From NCBI GenBank assembly GCA_965223305.1, contig CBDCWT010000021.1, positions 1 through 60,626 of the forward strand: a stretch of 60,626 nt of DNA, read 5' to 3'. This document shows, one piece after another, positions 44,201 through 52,658 of this stretch. The notes below the pieces were generated by a model. It did no database searches and was not told the origin of the DNA. It worked only from the letters and a program-made list of their open reading frames with translations. Numbering within the stretch: position 1 is the stretch's first letter; each line of letters opens with the position of its first letter. This stretch comes from CBDCWT01 sp965223305 (GTDB lineage: Bacteria > Planctomycetota > Planctomycetia > Pirellulales > Pirellulaceae). Position numbers and translations under genes: made by a program.

Positions 44201-46279
44201 GGTCTGGCCACCGAGGGTGTGGACTACCGTCCGTCGTCGGCGGAGATTGTGATTCCCGCAGGCAGCTTGCGCGGCAGCGTTCGTTTGACGGCACTCGCAG
44301 ATTCTCTCAACGAGAGTGATGAGCCGGTTGTCATCGATCTTGCCAACTCGACCAACGCAGTCGAGCAGGGAGAGCAGCACGAGTTGGTGACCATTGTCGA
44401 CGACGACGCGGCGCCAGCCGTAGTGTTGAGCGTGGACAATCCGGCGCTACCGGAAACTGGCACGGCGACATTGGTGGCAGCGTTAACGGCTGTCTCGGGG
44501 TTGAACACGACGATCGAGCTGGGGTTTAGTGGATCGGCGACGTTTGACGAGGACTACGTACTTTCTTGGACCCAGATCGTGATCGCCGCCGGACAATTGA
44601 CTGGCACAGCCACGATAACTGCGGCTGAGGATGACCTGACCGAAGACAGCGAGACGGTGATCGCGGAGATTGTGGAAGTTGCTAATGGTGTACTTGTCCA
44701 GCCCCAACGCGTCGCAGTCGCCATTGCTGACAGCGAGACTCAGTTGGCCAGGATCCAGGGACGCAAGTTTCACGACCGAGACGGGGACGGCCAGCCAGGT
44801 GAAGGTGAGGAATTCCAAGACGGCTGGGCCATCGAACTTCTGAATGCAGACGGGCAGGTAGTGGCCATCCAGCGGACGCACGAAGTGGATTTGGATGAAA
44901 GTGGCAGTATCGATCCCGCCTCGGAACGTGGCCTCTACAGGTTCTACCTAGAGCCGGGCGTGTACGCTGTGCGCGAGATTGGGCGTGACGGATGGAGACA
45001 GACAGCACCGATTGACACACTGGCCGGCATTGCCTTCGACTTGGACCAACAGTTGGATCTGTTTGGAGTCGGTAACTTCTTCGAGAACTGGAGCGGGGAA
45101 GGCGAGAAGTGGCTGCAGTCAGCCCAGAATGTGAATCGTTGGTACTACATTACCACGGGGGGAGAGTTCAGGGAGTGGGACAACCGGAGCGGTCCGCCGG
45201 TGGGAACGCCTCTTAGTGGAACGCTGTTGGCGACGTTCGACGGCAGCTATCATGCCGACCCCGACAGGTTGATCGACGTCGCACCGCCTGAGCAGCGTCA
45301 TACGGTGATCGTTGCTGCTGGGCAGCAGCTGGCTGACTTGGATTTTGGCAGCCTACAATTGGCTTCGATCCGCGGCCGGAACTACTTTGATGCCAACGAC
45401 AACCAGCTGCGGGACATCGACGAAGAGTATCTAAATGACTGGACCGTCGAGCTGTGGGACGCTGACGGAAGTCTCGTCGCGGTGCAGCAGACTCGTGATC
45501 TCGATTTGGATCAGGACGGCGAGATCGACCCGGATACGGAGCGCGGCTGGTATCTTTTTGATGATTTAGAACCCGGTGACTACTCGGTACGTCAAGTCCT
45601 TGAGGACGGCTGGCGGCGAACAGCGCCGGTGGACGTCCTCGCTCAAGCTGCTTTTGTGTTGGACCAAGAGTTCGATTTCTTCAGCTCAGGTAACTTCTGG
45701 GAGAACTACGGCGGCCAGGGCGAAAAGTGGCTGCAATCAGCAGCGACGGGAGGAAGTTGGTACTACGTGACCACGACCGGAGGTATCTGGCGCTGGGACC
45801 GGGCCAGTGGCGTGGAATTGGGAATACCCCTCAACGGCACCTTGCTAGCGACGCTCAGCCCGAAGTACCATGCTGATCCAACTTTATTGATCGATGCAGG
45901 GCCCGACATCGGGACTCACCGCGTGACGCTGGTGGCCGGGCAGTTCGCGACGGACGTCGACTTCGGCAACCTGCGCTTGGGGCCGGCGCCGGTTCTGAGC
46001 AGGCCAACCGGCCCGGCCGGATTAGGTGGGTACTACGTCGGCTCGGCGAGCGTGCCGTCAGTTGAAGAGGGTCGAGCATCGACCATCCCGGAGGTTGTTC
46101 GCGGCGAAGCGGCAACCACATGGCCGGTTTCATTTCTCGAGCCGTCGCGCGTGGACGTGGTGTTCCGGTGGCAACAGCAAGTCGACGATTGGGACTCTTT
46201 TGACCTCAGCGAGCTCGATCCCTTAGTTGAAGGAACCTGGCCACGCCTTGATTTTCAGCCGCCGCGAAGTTCAGCGTAA
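41288..46279 (+). CDS. Giant surface protein: LEPR motif, ten Calx-beta repeats, two SdrD-B-like modules
   Basis: A 1,663-residue protein. The basic N-terminus ends in RLERLEPRLLLAV (residues 38-50), the LEPR motif that opens many large planctomycete exported proteins. Ten Calx-beta repeats of about 110 residues follow; each ends in a (V/L)DDD(P/S) turn, a typical calcium-binding position, and contains a GTAT..DY..-(V/I)IPAG core. From about 1,150 there are two copies of a module: an SdrD-B/prealbumin-like part (GRKFHDRDGDGQPGEGEEF; GRNYFDANDNQLRDIDEEY) followed by a GEKWLQS-WYY-PLxGTLLAT-YHADPxxLID segment. No sortase, dockerin or anchor motif is seen. It is presumably exported and structural or adhesive. 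Confidence 0.9.
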   Translation: MTGARSGSCQRLRRCFGHLKARSTSRRGRASRSQRPVRLERLEPRLLLAVTLEADTHQIVEAAGTAELTAFLSEPRPVDVTIELGVSGTASAAADYELSTSHIVIPAGGRSGTARVTALQDALNEGDETIVVDLIDVVNDVEADNQTQTIILVDDDPPPTVTLSVNDGTISENGGVATLTAALSAVSGRAVVVDLDYFGTAVRGTDFSASSQLIIPAGSLIRSVPISSFQDEIDEFAETIFVRVEGVTNGLLVGVEQFETTIVDDDSPPEVTIRVDPSAILESQGQAQVVASLSQISGKDVTVDLTFSGTATVGSDYEAATSIVIPQGSLTGAATITAVSDSLVELPETVVVGVATVTNGNNPGQLPVVTTILDDDSLPMVALSADDSEIVEGEAWELTLSLSSPAGRDVKVELGYSGLAAAGIDFTPVRQVVIPAGSQSQVVLIQSTADATDELDELLNVEILSVTHGTELDSQQASVTLLDDDPAPRVTLTGDGPTLSETDGVFTLTASLSSASSFDVVVALGFTGTATPEVDYIASSTRILIPSGSLSGTATLSALPDAIREEDESIVVNVVVVANARELGRQRVETTIVDDDEFPAVSLDLSPPAVLESGGTATLTATLSAVAGIDVTVDLHFTGTATRGTDYTFGAETLVIPAGSRTAATTITASQDALPEPNETVTVNILAVTNGVETSLQQVTTLILDDDLLPVVTLSSDRTTVPEENGELTVTAALSSIVGRDVTVDLEYGGTATNGVDYTAGAAQLVVPAGSQSSVTSLAALPDSLDELDETISVTIRDVVNATVGEPSQISAELIDDDPPPTVTLQLDTETIFETGGAATVTAALSQPSSHTVVVDLAYSGTATRLVDYAADASQIVIPAGDLQGTTVVHSVEDLIDEPGETVVVEIVNVLNAEESGVQQVQATILDDDLPPTVTLSVDRAVIPEAAGVAIVEAVLNAVTSRQVTVELVFSGLATEGVDYRPSSAEIVIPAGSLRGSVRLTALADSLNESDEPVVIDLANSTNAVEQGEQHELVTIVDDDAAPAVVLSVDNPALPETGTATLVAALTAVSGLNTTIELGFSGSATFDEDYVLSWTQIVIAAGQLTGTATITAAEDDLTEDSETVIAEIVEVANGVLVQPQRVAVAIADSETQLARIQGRKFHDRDGDGQPGEGEEFQDGWAIELLNADGQVVAIQRTHEVDLDESGSIDPASERGLYRFYLEPGVYAVREIGRDGWRQTAPIDTLAGIAFDLDQQLDLFGVGNFFENWSGEGEKWLQSAQNVNRWYYITTGGEFREWDNRSGPPVGTPLSGTLLATFDGSYHADPDRLIDVAPPEQRHTVIVAAGQQLADLDFGSLQLASIRGRNYFDANDNQLRDIDEEYLNDWTVELWDADGSLVAVQQTRDLDLDQDGEIDPDTERGWYLFDDLEPGDYSVRQVLEDGWRRTAPVDVLAQAAFVLDQEFDFFSSGNFWENYGGQGEKWLQSAATGGSWYYVTTTGGIWRWDRASGVELGIPLNGTLLATLSPKYHADPTLLIDAGPDIGTHRVTLVAGQFATDVDFGNLRLGPAPVLSRPTGPAGLGGYYVGSASVPSVEEGRASTIPEVVRGEAATTWPVSFLEPSRVDVVFRWQQQVDDWDSFDLSELDPLVEGTWPRLDFQPPRSSA

Positions 46280-46446
46280 TCAGCGGTCAACATGACGTGT
46301 CGAGATGCTCCTTAGTCGCCGCGTCGATGCCGATGCAACTTTGGCATTGTACTGTTGGCAGAAACTGCATTCGGTGTCGGACCGAGGTGAGTTCAAGCTG
46401 GTGGCCTGCGCGTCCAGGTCCACTGGGTGCCTTGTATGGATTGTAG

Positions 46447-46968
46447 GACGGGCACTCTTGCCCGTCTGTGAGGATTCCGCCGGGGGACAAGTGTCCGTCC
46501 TATTGCTAGTCGCGACCCCCCCTAGCCCGAATATTCATGAGCGATCTGCTGCGAGGTCGTAGGTCCATCCGTGGCTTCGTCATGCTTCACGATTCTCCCT
46601 CGACGTATTTGCTTCAATACGCCTGCGGAAGAATTGCTCGCCTTCCTTGCCACGAACGTACTTACAACCTCTCGCGACGATCTTCATGAATAATCCGGGC
46701 TAGTCTGGATGAATCCAACGTCTCCGCGGTTCTTCAGCCTGCAGCCCGGCCAAACGTGGGCTCTGTGCACCGTACTGGGTGACGCGCCACAGATGTTCCT
46801 CGTCACGGTAAATCCGCCTGCAACCTCGAAAGTCCGCCGGCGAAACAGGTTGAAGTCCGAATCAGTCATGTGATTCAAACTCCACAGCTGCCAACTCCGA
46901 AACGGTAGCACGCGTTTCCGGCTCCATTGGTGCTTCGTCCGTTGAGAAGACGGGCAAGAGTGCCCGTC
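46447..46968. repeat. Inverted pair of GACGGGCACTCTTGCCCGTC hairpins
   Basis: A 20 bp palindromic hairpin at 46447-46466 (GACGGGCACTCTTGCCCGTC) recurs as its reverse complement at 46949-46968, both flanked by TAGGACG / CCGTCCTA sequence. They enclose the second MITE copy and about 245 bp without a convincing gene. This hairpin differs from the modules elsewhere in the window. Confidence 0.75.
46522..46703. mobile_element. 182 bp MITE-like element, copy 2
   Basis: It starts and ends with the CTAG-flanked terminal repeat: CTAGCCCGAATATTCATGA at the left and TCATGAATAATCCGGGCTAG at the right, near-perfect inverted repeats. It is the same length as copy 1 at 28922-29103, with about 97% identity by eye. 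It has no open reading frame. The CTAG at both ends may be part of the inverted repeat or a 4 bp target duplication. Confidence 0.87.
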
Positions 46969-47177
46969 CTACTTTGACCGCTCGGACGTCCTTGGTCGCT
47001 AACACACAAGCTGCTAACTCGCTTCACATCGACCGCTGCGCACAAGCGTCTGCCGGTACGTGTTTGGTCGTCCCCGACGGCTCGGTTGCTGCCAGAATGT
47101 TCAAAGTGCTCCTGCAAAGCGAGTTTGTCCTGATTACCGATCAACCGATAAGTGAAGTGAGATCGTGGAGAGGACGC

Positions 47178-47567
47178 ATGATTCGAATCGTCGCTACCGC
47201 CGAACAAATCCGCCAGTTGAACGAGGCCAACGACCTCATCGAACTGGTAGACGAGATCGGCAAGCGAGTTGGCGTTGTCGCGGGAAATCGACTTGGAAGT
47301 CACGAAGTCTGCAGCTCGTTCAGCAGCCCAGCAAAGAGCCTCTCTAGAGTGGCAAACTCGTCGGCGATCAGCGGCGGATCTTCGCTCTCCGCGATACGAT
47401 CTAGAGCTTGCGTTAGCTGGCAAGATTCCCCACCGGTCAGAAATAGCAGTTCACCCTTGAGCGTCAGCGCACACCGTTCGATTTCCGCTCCCTGTCCGTC
47501 GTCGATGGCGTCGCGCAAAGCAGCCAGCGAACGTGGTGCCTGCTCCGAAAAGATATCTATCAGCTGA
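47178..47567 (+). CDS. Possible small protein or gene remnant, convergent with the kinase
   Basis: From ATG 47178, preceded by a GGAGAGG site, the frame starts MIRIVATAEQIRQLNEANDL, then IELVDEIGKRVGVV. This resembles small planctomycete proteins of about 70-80 residues with a similar N-terminus (a recollection, not a search). After about 40 residues the frame runs antisense through the end of the kinase gene and loses likeness to a protein. A broken copy of a short gene whose end was lost is the best guess. Upstream, 46704-47177 shows no convincing gene. Confidence 0.35.
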   Translation: MIRIVATAEQIRQLNEANDLIELVDEIGKRVGVVAGNRLGSHEVCSSFSSPAKSLSRVANSSAISGGSSLSAIRSRACVSWQDSPPVRNSSSPLSVSAHRSISAPCPSSMASRKAASERGACSEKISIS

Positions 47568-50500
47568 CGAAACAACTCGCGATCACCTCCCGCAAAGTCG
47601 AGCGCAGCATCTGGATCGAAGGTCTGTTCGTCGACCGCAGGCTGCTGAATCGTGGCCGGGTCGACGACGGCGGATAGTTTTTGCAGCAGCTGGCGAATGC
47701 GAATGGGTTTGGACAAGTACTCGTCCATCCCCGCGTCCAAGCATCTTTGTCGATCGCCTTTCATGGCATGCGCGGTCATCGCGATGATGGGTATGTGTTC
47801 GCCGGTGTCCTGTTCGAGTTCGCGGATCGCTTGAGTCGCCTGAAAGCCATCCATTTCCGGCATTTGCACATCCATCAGGATGAGGTCGAACTCGCCCTGT
47901 GAGAGTGCATCAATGGCCTGCTTTCCGTTAGAGACGATCGTCAAATGGTGACCGTGTTTGAGCAACACGCCTTCCGCCAGTTTCTGGTTGACTGGGTTGT
48001 CCTCCGCCAACAAGATTTGCAAAGGGCGAGTTCGTGCTAGATCGTCGTCAGCCAATTCGCTCGTGCCTCCCACCTCTGGTGAATTGACGCCCAGCGTGCG
48101 GACAATGGCGTTAAACAGCTCCGATTGCTTGACCGGCTTCATCAACTGGCACTTGATACCCAAGTTAGCGCAACGGACATCGTCGCCTGTATGGATGCCA
48201 GACGTCAGTATCACGACCGGGATCGCGGAGGTGAGACGGTTTTGCCGAATCTGTTCGACCATTGTGAAACCGTCCATGTCGGGCATGTGGACATCCGAGA
48301 CAATCAGCTGGAAGGGTTCGTCCTGTTCAATTGCTGATCGAAGTACGTCGAGTGCCTCTTGGGCGCCATCGGCCAGCACGGGACGCATGCCCCAATTGCT
48401 GAGCGTCTCAGAGAGGATTTGCCGGTTCGTGGCGTTGTCGTCGACAACCAACACATGCGTGCCGCCGACAACCACAGCGCCTGCGGCGTGATAGTCGAGC
48501 ATCTCGCCGGGAGCCACGCTGCAACGTATTGTAAAGTGAAACTTACTACCCTTTCCCGGCTTGCTCTCTACCCAGATCTCGCCGCCCATCAGGTGCACAA
48601 GCCGGGAGGCGATTGCCAACCCCAGTCCCGTCCCGCCGAAACGCCGGGTTGTCGAACTGTCGCCCTGTTCGAACTCTTCGAAAATCGTCTCGCACTTTTC
48701 GGTCGAGATTCCGATACCGGTATCCCGCACGGTGAGGTTCAACTGCAGTTTGCCTGCCACTTCAGGTCCGCACGTCACCTCGACAACGACCTCGCCAGCC
48801 TCGGTGAACTTAATCGCATTTCCGACTAAATTGACCAGCACTTGCCGCAGCCTGCCGATATCACCCTTGAGGAGATCTGGTACGTCGGAGGCAACTCGGA
48901 AGGCAACTTCGAGTTTCTTGCCGCGGGCGCGCACGGCCAGCGTCCTCATGATGTCGCCCAGGTTCTCGCGCAGCTCGAATACTTGCTCTTCCAGCTCAAG
49001 CTTGCCCGCCTCGATCTTCGAGAAGTCCAGCACGTCGTTGATGATGGTCAACAGCGAGCCTCCGGACTCCTGGACCATCTGCAGATAGTCGCGCTGGGTC
49101 TGGTCGAGTTGCGTGTCGAGTAAGAGCTCCGTCATGCCGATGATCGCGTTCATCGGTGTGCGAATCTCGTGACTCATGTTCGCCAGAAAGTCGCTCTTCG
49201 CCTGATTCGCGTTGTCCGCGGCCTCTCGGGCTGCCTCAAGCTCTTCTTGCTCGTGCTTGCGACGAGTAATGTCTCGGCCGATTCCCACTAAACCCGTTAC
49301 CTTGCCGCCCGCATCGCGTAAGGGCACCTTGGTTGTTAGGACCCAGAGTGGATTGCCGTCGGGGTCTTTGTTCAGCTCTTCTTGATCGATGAGCGGCCCG
49401 GCGGAACGCATCACCCACTGGTCATCGGCAACGTAGTTACAAGCCAGTTCGGGAGGGACAAAGTCGTAGTCTGTTTTGCCGACGACTTCTTCGACGGATT
49501 CGGCGCCCATGATTCGGGCGAGTGACGTGTTCACGGTGACGAAGCGTCCTGCCCGATCCTTGACAAAGATCAGATCCGGCAAGTTGTTGATGATCGTCCG
49601 CAGTAGATCTCGCTCGCGGCCCAGCTCGGTCTCCGCACGCTTCGACTCAGTAATATCGCGGGAGATTCCGAACGTTCCAATAACCTTGCCCGCTTCGTCG
49701 TACAGCGGCAGCTTCGTGGTCGAGCACCAGGTTTCGCCTCCTCCCTGCCAGGTCTCTTTCTCGATCTTGGCTAGGATGGCCGTGCCCGTCTTCATAACTT
49801 CCTGTTCTTCGGCCCGCGACTGGGCGGCGTGCTCGGCGTCAAAGAAGTCCGCGTCTGTCAATCCGATCGCATCTTCTGGATCGGCCAGACCGAATTTTTC
49901 AGCCAGCCCGCGACTCACGCGCGTGAACTTGCTTTGTGCGTCCTTGAAGTAGATGCTGTCCGGCAGGCTGTGGAGTAGCGAATGGAGCAGGAACCGTTCG
50001 TAGTCGAGCGCAACCTCTGCTTCCCGGCGGCGGGTGACGTCCCAGAACATCACCTGAATCCCGGCGGTCTTGCCGTCGGCATCCCAAACCGGTGACTTCC
50101 AAACCTCGACATACATCTTGCGGCCACTCGGCGTCAGATGCTCTTCGACGTCGTGCAGCACCTCCCCGCTATTCATGACGCGACGGTCGTCGGCAATATA
50201 CTTACGAGCCAACTTGGCCGGGAAGAAGTCGAAGTCCGTTTTTCCGATGATCTCGTCAAGCGACGCGTTCATCTCTTCGCAATAGCGCTGGTTGCCAAAT
50301 GCGATCTTGCCGTGCTTGTCCTTGCGAAGCAGCTGCAGCGGCAAACTGTCAGCCAAGGAGTGATAGAACGCTTCAGACTCGCGTAAGGCCTCCTCAGCGA
50401 TCTTCCGCCCTGTGATGTCCTTCGTGATTCCCTGTAGCTGGATTACCTGCCCGTCGGCGTTTCGAACGACCACCACGTGATCGCACAAACGACGCTCTCG

Positions 50501-50806
50501 ACCATCGGGCCGAACAATGCGGTACTCTTGGTCAAACTGGTCGCGGTCGGCGGGCTCGAGGAGATTGCGTTCGATGCGCTGTCGATCTTCCGGATGGATC
50601 GCCTCGATCAACAGGTTCGGCTGTTCGGTCAACTCGGCGACCGGCCAGCCGTAGATCGCTTCCGCAGCGGAGTTAACGTACATCAACTGCCGGCAGTCGG
50701 CTGAACGGCACCAAGTAACATCGGTTACTGACTCGAGTAAGCTCTCGAGCAGTGCCTCGCGGTCCGTCTGCTTCTCGCTAGTCTGTGCTACGCCCGATCG
50801 GCCCAT
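47300..50806 (-). CDS. Cytosolic hybrid histidine kinase: 4 PAS, HisKA, HATPase, 2 REC, degenerate HPt
   Basis: A 1,168-residue hybrid sensor kinase without membrane segments. Four PAS/PAC sensor units occupy about residues 20-530 (DITGRK, DVTRRR, DITESK and DITRRK mark their ends). The histidine kinase core follows: FLANMSHEIRTPMN with the phosphoacceptor His, then NLVGNAIKFT, DTGIGIS and GGTGLGLAI. Two receiver domains contain SDVHMPDMDG and MDVQMPEMDG with phosphoacceptor Asp, and MTAHAMKGD in the second. The C-terminus is an HPt domain, but the AHxLKG motif reads ALTLKG: residue 1114 is Leu (47465-47467). Phosphorelay through this HPt is unlikely. The signal is unknown and no response regulator lies beside it. 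Confidence 0.93.
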   Translation of the reverse strand: MGRSGVAQTSEKQTDREALLESLLESVTDVTWCRSADCRQLMYVNSAAEAIYGWPVAELTEQPNLLIEAIHPEDRQRIERNLLEPADRDQFDQEYRIVRPDGRERRLCDHVVVVRNADGQVIQLQGITKDITGRKIAEEALRESEAFYHSLADSLPLQLLRKDKHGKIAFGNQRYCEEMNASLDEIIGKTDFDFFPAKLARKYIADDRRVMNSGEVLHDVEEHLTPSGRKMYVEVWKSPVWDADGKTAGIQVMFWDVTRRREAEVALDYERFLLHSLLHSLPDSIYFKDAQSKFTRVSRGLAEKFGLADPEDAIGLTDADFFDAEHAAQSRAEEQEVMKTGTAILAKIEKETWQGGGETWCSTTKLPLYDEAGKVIGTFGISRDITESKRAETELGRERDLLRTIINNLPDLIFVKDRAGRFVTVNTSLARIMGAESVEEVVGKTDYDFVPPELACNYVADDQWVMRSAGPLIDQEELNKDPDGNPLWVLTTKVPLRDAGGKVTGLVGIGRDITRRKHEQEELEAAREAADNANQAKSDFLANMSHEIRTPMNAIIGMTELLLDTQLDQTQRDYLQMVQESGGSLLTIINDVLDFSKIEAGKLELEEQVFELRENLGDIMRTLAVRARGKKLEVAFRVASDVPDLLKGDIGRLRQVLVNLVGNAIKFTEAGEVVVEVTCGPEVAGKLQLNLTVRDTGIGISTEKCETIFEEFEQGDSSTTRRFGGTGLGLAIASRLVHLMGGEIWVESKPGKGSKFHFTIRCSVAPGEMLDYHAAGAVVVGGTHVLVVDDNATNRQILSETLSNWGMRPVLADGAQEALDVLRSAIEQDEPFQLIVSDVHMPDMDGFTMVEQIRQNRLTSAIPVVILTSGIHTGDDVRCANLGIKCQLMKPVKQSELFNAIVRTLGVNSPEVGGTSELADDDLARTRPLQILLAEDNPVNQKLAEGVLLKHGHHLTIVSNGKQAIDALSQGEFDLILMDVQMPEMDGFQATQAIRELEQDTGEHIPIIAMTAHAMKGDRQRCLDAGMDEYLSKPIRIRQLLQKLSAVVDPATIQQPAVDEQTFDPDAALDFAGGDRELFRQLIDIFSEQAPRSLAALRDAIDDGQGAEIERCALTLKGELLFLTGGESCQLTQALDRIAESEDPPLIADEFATLERLFAGLLNELQTS

Positions 50807-50953
50807 TGCGGTTTGCCAAGGTTTTGAGTGCGCGCTGAGCGGAGGCCCTTCCTTTCAATCTAAGTTGACTTCGGGGAAGCGCCAAGAAAGAAATGGGGGC
50901 GGGACCCCGCCGGAGGGACGTCCAGGGCCAGATGAGGCCCGTTGCGGGCCCGC

Positions 50954-51997
50954 TTAGACGCGGTAGTCCACCCCAAACCCGGGTGTCCTGCTGGGTTGAA
51001 TCCAGCCGCCGTGAATCTCCGGTGCCCCCTGCAAACAGCGGAACCACCTACGTGGCGACTCGGCCAGCGGGGTTCGGTCAAGCGCCGCGATCGCCGGCAG
51101 TGCAAACGGTTCACATCCTCGGTGAGGACAAACTCGCAGTCCCGCCTGGGCGGCCTGGTGGTAGACGTCGATCAATGTGGTCAGCCCACCACACCAATTC
51201 ACATCAGGCTGCAGGACCGCATGCACGCGGCGGTCGATGAGCTCACGAAAACCCGCCGCCGTGTACTCGTGCTCGCCGCCGGCAATCGGTATCGGGCAGT
51301 CACGGGCCAGCCGCTCGTAGCCTGCCAGATCGTCGGGCGGCAGCGGCTCCTCTAACCAAGCTATGTCGTGTGGCGCGATGGCGTCGGCGACCCGCTGCGC
51401 CGTGTCCAGATCCCAGCGGGCAAAGGCGTCGACCATGATCATCGCATCCGGACCTAGTCTGCGGCGAGCTTCGCCGACCACGGTTCCGATCTCCGACCCA
51501 GTTGGGCAGCTACCAAATCGCTCGACGTGCAGTTTGATGGCTTCGTGCCCAGCCTCGATTGCAACCTGGGCATCGTGTTCGTCGAAGACCGTGGCGTAGG
51601 TTGGCAGCGGCCGGTTCCATTCGCCTGGCGACAGAAGCTCGGCGATCGGCTGCTCGAGCCTCTTTCCTCGCAAGTCCCAGAGGGCTAGATCGACGCCGCT
51701 GATCGCCATGATCACGACCCCTTTGCGACCGTAGAACGCAGTGTGGGCCAGCATCTCCGCGTGCAGCTGTTCCACATCGGTCGCTTCCCGCCCGACTAGC
51801 ATGTCAGCCAGGACCGTTTGGATGATGTGGATCCCCGCGGATCCCCCTCCCCCGACACCGATGCCGCAGAAACCGGCATCGGTGGAAATCTCAACGACGA
51901 TCTGACCAAGCTGCGTTCGCCAGTCGGCCGGCGCTCCCGGAGTCGCTGGTTGCGATGCCTGGATGCTTGTGATGATACCGCTGCTGGAGAGAGCCAT
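50954..51997 (-). CDS. Enolase-superfamily dehydratase (mandelate racemase/MLE type)
   Basis: A 347-residue protein. The barrel motifs are IKLHVERFG with a Lys, IMVDAFARWD, WLEEPLPPDDLAGY and GGEHEYTAAGF (the metal-ligand Asp, Glu and Glu), then QPDVNWCGGLTTL and VCPHRGCEPF (catalytic His). The SGEHHG-like, QPDxxWCGGLTT and PH patterns recall L-rhamnonate or other sugar-acid dehydratases, but substrate assignment by motif is unsafe. The minus-strand neighbour upstream is a VOC protein, 36 bp away. The kinase downstream begins 147 bp away. Confidence 0.85.
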   Translation of the reverse strand: MALSSSGIITSIQASQPATPGAPADWRTQLGQIVVEISTDAGFCGIGVGGGGSAGIHIIQTVLADMLVGREATDVEQLHAEMLAHTAFYGRKGVVIMAISGVDLALWDLRGKRLEQPIAELLSPGEWNRPLPTYATVFDEHDAQVAIEAGHEAIKLHVERFGSCPTGSEIGTVVGEARRRLGPDAMIMVDAFARWDLDTAQRVADAIAPHDIAWLEEPLPPDDLAGYERLARDCPIPIAGGEHEYTAAGFRELIDRRVHAVLQPDVNWCGGLTTLIDVYHQAAQAGLRVCPHRGCEPFALPAIAALDRTPLAESPRRWFRCLQGAPEIHGGWIQPSRTPGFGVDYRV

Positions 51998-52033
51998 GTC
52001 GAGTTCTCGCGACCAACGTCTTCTTCCAATCTT

Positions 52034-52471
52034 CTACGGCCACTGGATGAATTCTAACCAATTGCCCTCAGGATCCTGGGCGTAGACGATTCCCATCCGT
52101 CCTTGCTCCGGTATGTCGTTATACTTCGGTTCGGTCGCGAATCGCACGCCTCGACTACGTAGTGTTTGGTAGACCTGCTGCAGGTCGCTCACGTTAAAAC
52201 AGACGTGCATTGCGCCGAACTGGTGCTTGTCGAGATGCCCTTCGCTGGCGGGCGGCTCGAGGTAGTGGACCAGCTCAATCTGATGACCGTCGCCTCGACC
52301 GACAAAAACTAACTTTCGTCTGGCCCCCGGCACGCCGGTGTGATCACCTCCGGGCGGCGCGATCGAATCCACCTGGAGCAGTAGCTCAAGCCCCAGGTCT
52401 TCGGTATAAAAGCGCACCATGGGGTCTAGATCCCGCACGACGATTCCAGTGTGGTGCAATCCAGTAATCAA
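52034..52471 (-). CDS. VOC-family (glyoxalase-like) protein
   Basis: A 145-residue single-domain vicinal oxygen chelate protein. Likely metal ligands are the His of LHHTGIVVRD, the Glu of HQIELVHY, the His of AMHVCFNV and the Glu of NWLEFIQWP, giving the complete four-ligand set expected for a metal-dependent member. Substrate unknown. It lies 36 bp upstream of the enolase-superfamily gene on the same strand, which suggests co-transcription and a catabolic role. It is divergent from a second VOC gene at 52659. Confidence 0.85.
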   Translation of the reverse strand: MITGLHHTGIVVRDLDPMVRFYTEDLGLELLLQVDSIAPPGGDHTGVPGARRKLVFVGRGDGHQIELVHYLEPPASEGHLDKHQFGAMHVCFNVSDLQQVYQTLRSRGVRFATEPKYNDIPEQGRMGIVYAQDPEGNWLEFIQWP

Positions 52472-52658
52472 TTATCAAGCTCCCCGATCACGCCTCGTTC
52501 AGACCATGCGTAGGAGCAGGCCATCGTAGCGGCTGAGCCGCGCCGGAGACAGGTGGTTGACCGGCCGCGCAGGATTTCCGATCCTTTTCCAGGTAGCGCG
52601 ACTTCCCATGCGGACTGCAACCGCTGACGAATACTTCTCACTCATCAAGGAGCAACCA

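Noticed and set aside
46875..47423. A 182-codon minus-strand frame upstream of the kinase stop
   Set aside because: It overlaps the end of the kinase in another frame and has no family likeness.
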